A stretch of 64,000 bases of DNA from Mytilus trossulus (taxonomy: Eukaryota > Mollusca > Bivalvia > Mytilida > Mytilidae): contig NC_086381.1 of the NCBI RefSeq assembly GCF_036588685.1, positions 48,297,431 through 48,361,430 on the forward strand, in the 5' to 3' direction. The translations under genes and the position numbers were made by a program. The notes beneath the pieces were generated by a model. The model saw nothing but the letters and a program-made list of their open reading frames with translations. It had not been told where the DNA came from and ran no database searches. Below are positions 34,810-48,700 of the stretch, in pieces. Every line of letters begins with the position of its first letter. Position 1 is the first letter of the stretch.

Positions 34810-36057
34810 AGCTCTATATATTTAATAATATACAAAACAATCACATTTTATATCAACAGATGATGCCTGCAGTGAAAAAAAGTAATATTTACTTAAACGT
34901 TGTATTAAAAGGTCTTCTTTTAAAATTTGGATTAAAATATTTCAGACACCTATCTTTTTCAAATACATAATAAGCATAGACTTTTATCAAATTATTCTAT
35001 AAATGGAGAAAAAATAAACAATCAATCAGATATTTTATTTTAACAGTTGTGAATTTAGAAATTGTGCAATTTAGGAACTCCTTATAACCATGATTTCAGA
35101 ATCTTTGATTGTTTGCAGTTTGATTCAAACACATCTGTCTATATTTAGCATGATTAGGTATGGATTCAAAATTAAATTTGTGGATTGTAAAGTAAATAAG
35201 GATACATTTTAAAAAAAGAACAGAATGGACTCTTGTCTTCTGAAAAAAAGTCAAAAAAAATTATTATTTTGATAGTTCCTAGTTCTCAGCAAAAATGCAT
35301 GTATACTATACTATTATCCAAAAAACTGACCACTTGCTAAAATATCAATAATAAATAAATAATTATATATCTAACAAATTAGTTTTAACAATAAAGCTAC
35401 TAAAAATCTAACATCAATTTTGGTCAACAGGACACTCTAGCACTATCCCATTAACAAATTAAAGTACAAAGCTGTTTTCACACACGAGTTTAACTTGAAT
35501 TCGATGGCAGGATGGATATAATCTATAAAATCTAACTGATGTATTACTAAAAACATAACCTTATATAAAGTCATTTACACCAAACAGTTTCTACTTTCCC
35601 TGTGCCAGTTGAGAAAACAGTGGATGAAAATTAAATCTCCAAATACTCTTATAATGCTATTTTTATAACTATAATGTGATGGTTTCAGGGAAGTTTGTTC
35701 TATCCCTGTGTGCTCACTCAAATAGGATCAAATAGGATAAAAGATAAAAAAAATACTACCAGTTTTTTTTATGGATATATAATACCTTTCAAAAAATAAA
35801 GCTAAATTAAAGAAAAATATATTAAGTATCTTTTAACGGTTAAAATGACTTTAAAATATTCTATCTAATACACATACAAAAATAATAGGCAATCAAAAAT
35901 ATATCCATAGAAATTTGATTAACTCATTTCATTCTTAGCAAAAGTTCATTTGATTCCTAAATTTAGCATTATTTTTTTGCAAACTTTCATTCTGAGTCCT
36001 TCTTTTTCTCTCCAAAGAATTCTAATCAAATGAAAAGTACTGAACATTGCAATGATT
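34810..36057. other. 3' flank of the TIR gene
   Basis: AT-rich, without exons or named repeats; should hold the 3' UTR of the minus-strand gene ending at 36058. Several TTTATT words could be its polyadenylation signal; none is favoured. Confidence 0.4.
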
Positions 36058-36785
36058 TCAAGACCTTTTATACCAGTCTATGAAATCTGCAATATTAGCT
36101 AAAGGGAACTGTTTGATTGCAATGAATGATTTTGGAACTTCTGCATGATTATCCACCACTGACACAAAATAATCCTGTGGCAAAAGATTTTCATTTGCCG
36201 TCCCAACAATGAAATTTTCAATTTCATGAATCAAACTCTTATCCTCAATCATACCCTTTGTTATAAGTATCAGGAATTTTCTGGATTTTGGTGGAAGCTC
36301 AAATTTAAAACCACCAGGGGTGGCAACTTCTTCATATAATTTTACGCTAACATCATTAATAGCAACCTTGATCAAGCTCTTAATTCTAATAGCTTTTTCT
36401 CTGTCATCTAGAAAATAACATATAAGTAGGTCATACTTATAATTTTTACAACTCTCAGATTTGTTTATATGAAATGAAGGCTGTTTGGCTTTTTCAAGTT
36501 GTGATAATAATAAAAATGTTATTTTATTATGATACATTAATCCAACTTGAAGCTGATATGCTAGACGACATGAAATATCTTCATTTCCCAACAAAAACAA
36601 TAATGGGTCAGTCTGGGTTAAAATAGGTAGAACTGGTCTTCCTGGGCGACTGACTTCCCTTGATGAAATCATGCTCAATCCACAAACTCTTTGTTGAAGC
36701 TTCTTTTCTAGTTGAATCATCTTTTGCATTTCACCCTGAGGAGGATCCTCTTCCATGTAGCAAATGTCAGGTTTAACTACAGGAT
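36058..36785 (-). CDS. Terminal exon of the TIR gene with the TIR domain
   Basis: The exon encodes 242 residues to TGA. The first half (DPVVKPDICYMEEDPPQGEM, then a Lys/Gln-rich helix and hydrophobic stretches) is not recognised. The second half is a divergent TIR domain: box 1 as YDLLICYFLDD, box 2 region with EEVATPGGF, strand KFLILITKGMI followed by the EIENFI helix, strand DYFVSVVD, then VPKSFIAIKQFP and box 3-like FIDWYK at the C-terminus. No obvious catalytic Glu can be assigned by eye. Confidence 0.75.
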
Positions 36786-39700
36786 CTACAAAGATAAATA
36801 AATGTAAAAGGCGTACATATATTTTGAAAAACAATACTTCTCATTTTGAAGCATTGATATTATATATAGCCTCTTGGTTTTATTTTAACCTTAGTACTGC
36901 AGGACATCAATATAGTGATAGCCTTATAACTTTACTCTACCACAAGTCATCTACATATTGAAATCTTCTGGTGTTTCATTCAATTCCTGTTGTATATAAA
37001 ATTAAGAATGGAAACGGAAAATATGCCAAAGAAACAACAATCCAACCAAAGAGTAGACAACAACAGAACACCACCAATGGGTCGTCAACACAGCGATAAA
37101 ATCCTGCACCCGAAAAATGGTCCTCAGCTGACCCCTTAATAAAAATGTGTACTAGTTCAGTGAAAATAGATGTCACACTAAACTCAAAAACATATAAATG
37201 ACCTAAAATTAAATGCTTAGATGAATTAAAATCTGTCACAATATTGACTTTTTATATAATGTAGAGGTTTTGATTTCTAGTAAATCAAATCATGCATATA
37301 TTTTCATATTTTGTGGATATTACTTCACAGGAAGGAATTCAGGGTACAGGGGTTGACACTATCTTTTGTAGGCACTAGCCCGCAGGGCTAGTAAAAATTA
37401 TATTCAACTAGCCCTGTTCTGTGTCAGGTACCCCGGTAGGCCTGCGAACAAGCTAGGGGGGTATGGGGGCATGTCCCCCCAAATTTTTTTTGAAATTTAG
37501 ATGCAAAATCCTGCATTCTGAGGCCTTTTAAGAAGATGTTTTCAGTCTGAAAAATACCTATTTCATACTACAATCTACATTTACATCAAAACAAATATGT
37601 GTGTTAACTCATCAACTAAAATAATCAAATTCAAAAAAAACAAACAATGTTTTTGTTTATTTTATTTACATAAATAAGTTGACTTGTTCCCTTGCCCTAT
37701 TTTACTTTTGGTTTCTGAAGCCGAGTTTTCATGTTCTAACTGATTTGGGTCATCCTGTTCTCGTTAATGCATTAAGACATGCATACATTTCAGTACGTGT
37801 GAAGAACGCTTTCTGATACCAATGGCTTAGTCTTGCTATTATCATCGCCCCCCAGTTCTCAAAAAGAAGCTACATGTAATCACATGCACATTTAATATTA
37901 CCGGAAATTTACTTTCGCTTCAGTCCATTGCAATTGTAATGATAAGTTCCGAGCAATACGAAAGAATTATGACGACATGACAAACGCTAATTCGATAAAG
38001 ACAGAGAAGATCGAAAAGTTTTCATCACCACGTGTACCTTTGGAGTAAAGGAAAATTTCAACAGGGAACCTTTTAACCCTCTATTTTAAGAACGAAAGGA
38101 CATTTCCAATTTTAACTATTTTCAATACGCGACGACTGTCACAGTGTGTAATAGATAAGGGTAAAAATACGCACGCGATTTAACAGGATCTATGATATAT
38201 CAAGGTGATTAATAATAAAATACAATGAAACCAAAATGTATATGCAGTCTAATATTAATATTTATTTCAAAATCTTGAAACGTGGTGCATTCTTACTTTA
38301 TCGGACGAGTAATCTTAATAGGCCGAGTTGACAGTATAAAGCGACTGGTTTACGGTAGAATTTTTACCCTCCAGTACCTGTATCTGTATGTAAATAAAGA
38401 GGTAGCGGAACCAGTGTAGACAATATTCGACGAAGTTGTCAGATATGACCGGCGTTTGGACTCTACTTTGCCGAAAGTACAACAGTTTGATGTTCAATGA
38501 CATATAAATTTACTAGCCCCTCGGGCTACCGCACTACGGACATTTACTAGCCCGACACAAAAGTTACTAGTCTCGGGCTAGCGGGCTAGCGTTAGTGTCG
38601 AACCCTGGGGTAGAAAGATATTTTCATTGGTTGCTTCTTGCATTCTATTCTTCTTTAAACTATTTTGATGACAAAATTGACCTTATAGTTTGTTTACATC
38701 TAAATTTGAATCCATGGAAGTCATCTGAGAAGTAGCAGATGGGAATGCCTTTCTAGAGCAAGTAGATATGGGAATCACTTTTCAGTCACAGAAATACTTC
38801 ACATCAATGATTCAGATGAAGAATCTTTAGGCTTTGATGATGATAAAGAAAATAAGGAAGAAATGGGGCTGTTTAGGGATACTTTGATATGTGGAAACCA
38901 AGATACAAGCACTCTTGCTTTCAATGCTGAGAGGAAATTGAATTTTGATGTTGGGGAGAATCCAGAATTGACAGATTTCTTTTGTCTAACTATGAATAAT
39001 GATTTTTTTAATAAATTAGCTGAAGAAACTAACAAATACACTCAAGATTTCTTTGACTCAGAGCAAGGACAATAATTGAGGCCATATTCACAGTTCAAAT
39101 TATGAGAAGATGTCAACCAGGGAGACATGATATTTAGTTTAAACATATTTATTTATAGTGGATTGGCAAACAAGTTTTGCAACTTATATTAATCCCTTTC
39201 CACTCAGACATGATGTGGTTTGTTGGGATGATTATTGCTATGTCTGTTTAGTCCAGCAACAAGATCTGCAGGACTACTGGACCAAAGATGAAGACTGATT
39301 TTTTTCCGATAGAAATGTCATATAATTCTGTTTGCATAAAACATTCCTTCCTCCATCTCAATAATGATCACAATATAAACCAAACACAGCTTGATACAGT
39401 TTAGCAGAAGCTTATATATACAGTTTAACAGTAGTTTCTGAGCTATCTAGAATATATATTAGTATTTACCTTCCATCAAGTACTTGACATTTTCACTTTT
39501 TCTTGTTATATGCCATACTGTATTTGACCTTGTCATCTTTCTGAAACCAAAGTATGACTAAAATCAATTTGTTAAATATACTCATTTATCTTTTAGCAAA
39601 TTAAAATGTTGAGGTTCTTGTTCTTGTTCTGAATGAATACATATATGACTGTGTACACAATCTGTAAGTTCATGCAAAATGATTAAAACAAAAATGAGGA

Positions 39701-42700
39701 ACACAAAATTATAAGAGGCTTGCCAAACCTTTCTTATTGGAGCAAACAATTGCAGTTTATACACAACATCTTTACTTATCATAAATCAAGACAACTTAAA
39801 CATTTTCACTGCAAGATACTTTTGAAAGAAATAAACATTACTAGTACATGGACAAAAACAGGTACTTTATGTTGAATTTTGGATGTCATTTGGGTTTTAT
39901 TGGTCAGTATTTAAATTTGGTGTCTTGAAATTTACTCCAAATACCCTATATCATAACAAAATTTATGATTTGCCAAATGAAGCCTATTTATAACATTAAC
40001 TTGGTTTATTGCCAGAGTGTTAACAGCATTGCTGTACTCTATTTGTACAGGTTACACGTAGTACATCCTTGTGAATTGTTATCAATATCATAAATAAGGC
40101 AGAAAATCAAATTTTCACATAACAATTTTTAAATTCCTTTATAAAATTCAACAAGATATGGCAAGATTTTAAACAACCTAATATGTACAAATTTCCCATT
40201 TTGTTTTGTGAGATAATTCAGACTTTCTTGTATTAATTGTCTAAGATAATTCCTGGCTTGGTATATATTTTATCTGTGACTAAGTCATGTGTCAGAACTA
40301 TAATGAATGTAAGTGAAAGTAACCTGGAACAGAAAGTGACAACTTGGCAGACCTGAAAATCATTTACATAGTAAAACTATACTTCTTATTATAATATTTA
40401 CTCATTATTATGACCAGAAACTGAATAAAAACGTACCAAACTAAATTGAAGTATACCATTCACAAAACGAATATAATGTTTCACAGAGTGCAGCCTGATA
40501 TGACCACAGAGGTCAAACCCTAAACAATTAGTGCTAATTTGGACACAATATTCAAGTTTGATACAGTCTGAATTTAGATTGTGATAAAATTCTTGACATA
40601 ATATAGGTTTCTGACACAAAATAAATGTGGTGAAAGATTTGGATATTTTTTGCTATTGTGCAATATTAAGAGATTCAAGATTTCAGGCTATTGTGCACTA
40701 TTGTGATTTTGCACAATACTGTGCAATTGAATATTTCTTTGTACTGCACAATACTGTGCAATTGAATATTTCTTTGTATTGCACAATACTATGCAATTGA
40801 AGATTTCTTGCTATTGCATAATACTGTGCACTTGAAGATTTCCTGCTAAATTGTGTAATACTACACAATTGATGATTTCCTGCTATTGTGCAATAAAGTG
40901 TAATTGAAGATTTCTTGCTATTATGCAATACTGTGTCATTGACGATTTCTTGCTATTATGGAATACTTCATATAATTTATATGTCATGTTTGTTGTCTAT
41001 CTCCTGCCATGTCAGTATTTTGGGCTTTTATATATAAATCAGAAATAATCAATGCAAAAATATAAAATTTTAAAGTAAAAAAAATTATGAAAAAAATAAT
41101 CCCCCTAAATCCCCATTTAGTAATTACCCCAAAATCAATCCTATTTTTCCATTTGTGGTATGGTACCTTGCTGTACAATTTCAGAGAGATACATATACTT
41201 AAAAGCAAGTTATTGTCTGAAAACTAGAAAAATGCTTGTTTTTCACCCTTTTTGGTCCCTAATTGCTGAACATTAAGAGCAATTACCCTAAAACTCAATT
41301 CCATCTTTCTAATTGTGGTATGATACTTTGCAATATAATTTCAGAGAGATCCATACACTTAAACACAAGTTATTGTCTGGAAACTATAAAATGGCACCTT
41401 ATTGAGCAATTACCCAAAAACGCAATCCCAGCCTTCCTTTTGGCACTGTGTAGTACAATTTTGGTAAGATTAATTCCCTCATACACAAGTTAGTGTCTGT
41501 AAACAACAATAATGCTTGTATTTTGCCCCTTAATTTGCAAAATGTTGGTACCATAACCCCAAAATCAATCCCAGACCATCCTTTTGTAAAATTGAACCAT
41601 CCAGTAAAATTTCATAGAGATCCGTTCACCTATTGAAACTTTAGTTATTGTCTGGTAACCCAACGAGTCTTTGAAAGACACCAACTACAACACATATATA
41701 CCAATATATGATACAAAAAAAAATTCTGGCCATATCTAAAAATTTCTTACTGCATGAACATGATTTAGTATATCTGCTCTTTTGTCAGGTTGTTGTCTCT
41801 TGACATATATTCCCCATTCCCATTCTTAATTTTATTAAATATTTGTTTTTTGGCATTTTCAAAAGTTTATACTAAGTCTATTTTCTAAGGTATCAAAATA
41901 TTCAAAAAACATCACTAAGACAAATATATATATACTCACTTATCATTAGTCCTTGGTTTGCTCTTATTATCTATTGGAGACAAAGCATACAGCTCACAGT
42001 CATTACTATATCTTTCATACCTACAATAAATTCAATAAACTATTATCCGTATCCTTGGTCTTAGTGAGGTAGGGTGTGTAATAACCATTTGACCCATAAG
42101 CTTTTTTCTTTCATTCATTCAATCAATTTTCTGCATTTTATTTCTCTCTGTTGAATTTTTGGCCCAGAGCAATGATTAAATACATCTAGCAGAGAAGAAA
42201 GACAATGAGAATCTTTTAGTACTTTTTATGTTCTTTTCTACACATGTCACTTCTTTAGGATGATGTGTATATTGTAATGATCTACGATGATGTGTTAATT
42301 GTTAGGATCTACAATGATTTGTAAATTGTAATGATCTACGATGATGTGTAAATTGTGGTAATGGAGTACTATGATGTGTAAATTACAATGATCTACTATG
42401 ATGTGTAAATTGTAATGATATTCGATGATGTGTAAATTACAATGATCTACGATGATGTGCAAATTGTAATGATCTACAATGATGTGTAAATTACAATGAT
42501 CTACTATGATGTATAAATTGTAATGATCTACTATGATGTGTAAATTACAATGATCTACTATGATGTGTAAATTGTAATGATCTACTATGATGTGTAAATT
42601 ACAATGATCTACGATGATGTTAAATTACAATGATCTACTATGATGTGTAAATTGTAATGATCTGTTTGTCTTCTGTTTCACTTCTCTCCTCAAATCTTCT

Positions 42701-45700
42701 TAAAATCCTAGAAACTGCGCTTGTGTGTCCCGCTCGTATAGATTTCAGCTTTGAAGTCATCTTATCCTGGTCACGGCACCAATATCGCAAAGTGGTTTTA
42801 CTAAAACTGCATATGTAATACGTCTAAACTGTATGAATTTGTATTGATGACTAAAGGTACAAGATAACGTCATAAGAACACAACATTGGAAATACAATAA
42901 TGCCGCGTTAGGTTAAACGTTCTCTTCTGTGCGTAATTTCCAACAACAATGATGTGTAAATTACAATGATATTCGATGATGTGTAAATTATAATAATCTA
43001 GTATGATGTGTGAATTATAATAATCTAGGATGATGTGTAAATTGTAAAAATCTACAATGATGTGTAAATTCCAATGATCTACGATGATGTGTAAACTGTA
43101 AGGATCTACGATGATGTGTAAATTCCAATAATCTACTATGATGTGTAAATTGTAATGATCTACTATGATGTGTAAATTACAATGATCTACAATGATGTGT
43201 AAATTGCAATGATCTACAATGATGTGTAAATTACAATGATCTACTATGATGTGTAAATTGTAATGATCTACTATGATGTGTAAATTGTAATGATCTACTA
43301 TGATGTGTAAATAACAATTATCTACGATGATGTGTAAATTACAATGATCTACGATGATGTGTAAATTGCAATGATCTACTATGATGTGTAAATTACAATG
43401 ATCTACTATGAGTATGATGTGTAAATTACAATGATCTAAGATGATGTGTAAATTTTAATGATCTACGATGATGTGTAAATTACATTCTAACATGACGTCC
43501 TTCAAACGCTTTGAGTACACACCCGTGGTAAAATGTGAATATATTGCATTGGCTGTTCGGATCGAACTCCCACGTCATATGTTTTTTTATGAATGAAGTA
43601 CCCGACGTCATAGAATGATGACGTTATAATATAAGCATTTTACGGGAAAACACACGCTTCTGATTCCGAAAATCATCACAAGGAAACGTAAACAAAGGAT
43701 GCTCAAATGTGGTATAAGCCCATTTTCTTTATACATAGAAGACATATAAGTAAATCATTTTTCAAATTCATCTAAATACGTTATTGTAAATAGTTTGAGC
43801 ATGTCTCTTATTCTGTTTGCTCTGTTGTTTACGCCAATCTAAAAGTGCGTTAATTTATGGGAACTGCAAATATTTGCCTCCACATAGAGCGCTTCAATCC
43901 AAAAAAATTGCCATATTTGTCCTATTAGAATGGAAATAATTCATGGGGGCTTGAATATATGGACCATAATTTGGTATTCTGCCTTTGGTTTCTTTTTGTA
44001 TCCTTTATATATAAGTTCTTAAATTTTAACTTTTATTTTGTGGGTTGTGTTGGTGTTAAAATAGTATGAATGGAACAATTGAGTTTTTCGAGAAAAAATT
44101 AATACATTTTGATTCACCATTTACGTGACATGAAACCAAAAAGGAAACCAATCTTTATTTTCTTTATTTTGCACAATATAATTCAAAAGGCATAAATAAA
44201 CACCATTACTAGTGTTACTTGCTTCATGTTAATATTTAAAATCTATTTTCAATGTTATATTAAAGTTTTTTTTAAACCTGACAGGAAACCATAAGAAACC
44301 AAACGCATTTTTTTAGTTTTATTTTATTGCAAAATCTGCTTAAAATAATCTGAACAGTATACTTTTTCTTAAAATCCATCTTAAATGTAACAGTATTATA
44401 AAACTCCTAAATATGTGCTTGTTTTGAAAACAATTAGTACCATTTATTCAGAATTTTCCATATTTTCTTCATTGATACAGGATACCATAATCGTTGTATC
44501 TTGATATTTAAGCCAAAAAAATGTATTTATATTTGGTTTTGATATTCCAGTTATATACAATTTATTCCAAATCATTGGCAATGTAACATTCTTTAAATCC
44601 AGTAAAGAAAAAAACTTTTAACTTGGAATTAAAATCTTTAAAATAGGCACAATGTGATACTTGTGACCTGTACACTATCTACATGGTTTCCACATTTTAA
44701 CCTACTTTAGTGGGCTAAAATCAATAAAGTACTTCCTTTCAAGTCATGCATTGTAAAAGTTTACTTCTCCTTTGACAAGTTTATTGCGTTTCTGATAAGT
44801 GTTTGCAGAACATGAATAAAAAATATTAATTAAAAACTGTGACAAAGATTCCAACTTTGTACATTCCAAGTGTTACGGTATATTAACATGTATTTTTTAT
44901 TAAATTATATTTATTCAACTAAAATATCCAGTAATATTTACTGCTGAAGTTAAATCAATCCAACGAGCATTGGTACAATGATAAGAGACGTAATTTCGAT
45001 TGATTTTTCCAAGGACTCTTCATGTCATTATCGGGAAACGAAGTGTGTTCTATCATCTGTCAAATATGAAATCGATTTTGTCAAGTCATTGGGCATTTAT
45101 TTTCACACAGGATCATATGTAACATTATGCACATAGGAAAAATAACAGACCACCGGCGCAATCTCTTTGACAATTGTATTTTCCTCTTTTAAACAAGACG
45201 AAACAAGTCTACAGATTATGTTTGCTAACATCCCGTTGGAAACAAAAACAATGTTTAGACCTAGTATTTCGTACATCCAGCCGTAATGGCGTTATCACAT
45301 GTTAGTCACATGTTTCACGTATGACCGGAAATGGTTAGAACTTAAGGACAAAAACAATTTTAATAAATAACTGGACTTCTGTTTTGTGTGAAATGTAACG
45401 CATAACGACAACGAAATTTTCTTACTTAATTATTACGAAGATCAAAACAAGAATGTAAATCATCTTGGATTTACCTGTTTGAACATCTCGGGAGAGTTCA
45501 TATTTGCATATTGTTTTTAAGAATTCTATTACAACAAAGCAGATTACATCATTTAAAAATTGCGTTATCATATCGGACACAAAAATCACGCCACTGTTCT
45601 TACATCTGCTACATAAATACTTATAGTTCTCGGCATTTTCTTCTTACTATTCTTATTGGTCGATGTTCTTTGTTATTTGAAAGCAAAAGTTACGAATTTG

Positions 45701-48700
45701 CCGGTGACGATTATCTATAAATCAGTCACCGTTATGCTCTTCGGAAGCAAAAAGTAACGTGAGAAACGACACAAAAATACGGTTGTAGAATCTTTGAAAT
45801 TCGTATATTTTAATTTTTTTTCTAGGGAAGAGTAGCATACACTTGTATGTCGATAAAAATAATGGCATCTTTAGATGTAGTTGCAACTTTTCTTACAGTA
45901 ATTCACATTTTATCACTTTTCTATAGTTATAGGAAACGGAGCCCAATAGCAAATTATGGTCCATATCTAGATTTTACCACGGGTTGACCCTTTATGACAA
46001 ATATTTTATCCTGAGCGATAGCGGGGGGTAAAATATCTGCATAAAGGGACAACCCGTGGTAAAATCATGGTATATTCAAGCCCCCATGAATTATTTCTTA
46101 AATAATCTACGATGATGTGTAAATTACAATGATCTACAATGATAGATATATTGCAATGATCTACGATGATGTGTAAATTGCAATGATCTACTATGATGTG
46201 TAAATTGCAATGATCTACGATGATGTGTAAATTGCATTGATCTACTATGATGTGTAAATTGCAATGATCTACGATGATGTGTAAATTACAATGATCTACG
46301 ATGATGTGTAAATTGCAATGATCTAGGATGATGTGTTAATTGTAATGATCCATGATGCTATGATCTATGATATGTAAATCTAATGATCTAAAATGATGTA
46401 TAAATTGTAATAATAAAGACAATTATGACTATGTACCTTTCTCCTTTGTCATTGACGCTGCTAATGCTTTTTATGTTCCTTTTGCCATGACCCTGGTTGT
46501 TCCTTTCGCCGTGACCCTGTATGTTCCTTTCACCATCACCCTGCCTGTTCCATTCGCCATTACCCTGTATGTTCTTTTCACCATGACCCTGTATATTCCT
46601 TTCACCATGACCTCGTATGTTCCTTTCACCATGATCCTGTATGTTCCTTTCGCCATGTCCCTGTATGTTCCATTCGCCATTATCCCGTATGTTCCAATCA
46701 CTATTACCCAGTATGTTCCTTTCAGTATCACAGTCCTTCTTAACAGCTTCATAAGTATTGTCTTCAAGACTAATATAAAGAGAAAAAAAATCATATTAAG
46801 GATGTATTCTTCTGACATTTCAGTCTCGTTCAGTCTCGTTGAAATCTCGTTCTGGAATTATGTCTAAAACATGTGGTACAAGTGGAAAATATGACTGAAT
46901 TTAAAAAATGTTATAATCAAACTCAACTATGTGAAAAAATTGGGTATTTCCAATGAGTAGTTTTTGAGTAATCAATTTTTCAAATTTTATTACCAATCAA
47001 GTCAGTATTTTTAGCCAAAATTTCGAGAAAATGGGTGAGGGATACAAAAAAATATTTTACCAGAAACATGTACATCCCACATCCCTTTTTTCTTTTCAAA
47101 TTTCTTAGATATGTATGTTTTCAAACATATATAACAAAGAAGTTGAAAAAAATATGCAATTTGTACTTAAAACGGAGAAAAATCACAAATTTACTAAATT
47201 GACAACATGGTAAATTTGGCACAAAAAAGCATCAAAATATGATAAAACTTTCTTATATCAACACCTACCTATAGTTTTTGTAATTCAAATTTATTCAGAT
47301 TGGTCCCCTTTATCTTTATTGAAAGTATGACAAAAAGTTAAATTGTGGAAATGTGATTTTTTTCATGATTATAGCCCAAAAATAGGTAAAAACTGATGAA
47401 AAATGAGAAAATCATCAAAATTGGGTACTTTCAAAGGGCCGTAGCAAAGAAAGAAGTGCACCACCATATGATTTTTTCTTCACCAATTATTTTTTTACAG
47501 TCATATGAACCCAAAAAACAGGGTTAGAAAAAAAGTTTAATTCTAGAAATTTTTGGCTCCTCATCCTTAAGGTAAAAATTTATAAAAATAGTAACTCTAG
47601 AGAGGTAAAAAATTAATCATTAAACGATTATATTAACCATTATTTGAAAATATTTATAGTATAACTAATCGCTGAATTTGAATATTAAAAATAAGACAAC
47701 GTGTGACCAAACGACGCATGGATTAAACGAGTGCGCATGCAGTCACAAGTTGTCTTATACTTGATATTCAAATACAGTGATTAGTTATACTTTTTTAATT
47801 GCATTTTTTATGAAATTAATGTAGAAAATGTAAGGAACTATATGTTTTTCCTACGCATTCACAATTTGTTTTGATCCGAAGTTATCGACGTCTTGACAAC
47901 GCCTATTGATGTATGACGTCAAAGAGTGAAATAACCATGTTTCTTTCACATGTGAAATTATCGGTTTTATTTATCTGGGAAATCAATGTAATTTATTGCA
48001 AACAATGTAATAAAGTATTGTAATGTTTAAGTTTTAATCATTTAAGGACAAGATTTAGAAATATTTTGCCTTTCTTTCTGAAATTGATATGTACTGAAAT
48101 ATAGTAATGCAACTTAATATCTGCAATAATAGTAAAAAAGGTGACAAAAATTAGAATTTGAAACTCATATAACAGTTTTAAATTTTGAAATAATCTACCT
48201 CTTTTAGCAATCAGCTCTCTTCATCTCTGCAAGTCAATATTCAAACTCATTTCAATTCCTATCATGCAACTTTCAATTATACCCTTTACTGAAGATGGGT
48301 TATGTATGTGATAAACATGTCCAGTTATGATTAAGAAAAAAAGGTCAACATTGAAAAACTAGAGGCTCTAAAGAGCCTGTGTCGCTCACCTTGGTATATG
48401 TGAATATTAAACAAAAGACGCAGATGGACTCATGACAAAATTGTGTTTTGGTGATGGTGATGTGTTTGTACATCTTACTTTACTGAACATTCTTGCTGCT
48501 TACAATTATCTCTATCTATAATGAACTTGGCCCAGTAGTTTCAGTGGAAAATATTAGTAAAAATTTAATTTTATGAAAATTGTTAAAAATTTACTATAAA
48601 GGACAATAACTCCTTAGGGGGTCAATTAACCATTTCAGTCATGTTGACTTATTTGTAAATCTTACTTTGCTGAACATTATTGCTGTTTACAAGTTATCTC

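Noticed and set aside
36976..37239. Minus-strand 87-codon frame with a hydrophobic segment
   Set aside because: Lies within a dispersed bivalve repeat (ACCACCAATGGGTCGTCAAC and related phrases).
42257..43485. CRISPR-like regular repeats
   Set aside because: Units are contiguous with no unique spacers, in a eukaryotic intron; a minisatellite.
46471..46818. Minus-strand frame with KGTYRVMV repeats
   Set aside because: Ends in a stop inside the exon, whereas the frame shifted by one base is open to a donor and matches neighbouring exon phases.
46487..46867. Plus-strand 126-codon frame with TLYVPFTM repeats
   Set aside because: Complement of the minus-strand coding minisatellite; open only because of the repeat composition, and its phase fits nothing around it.
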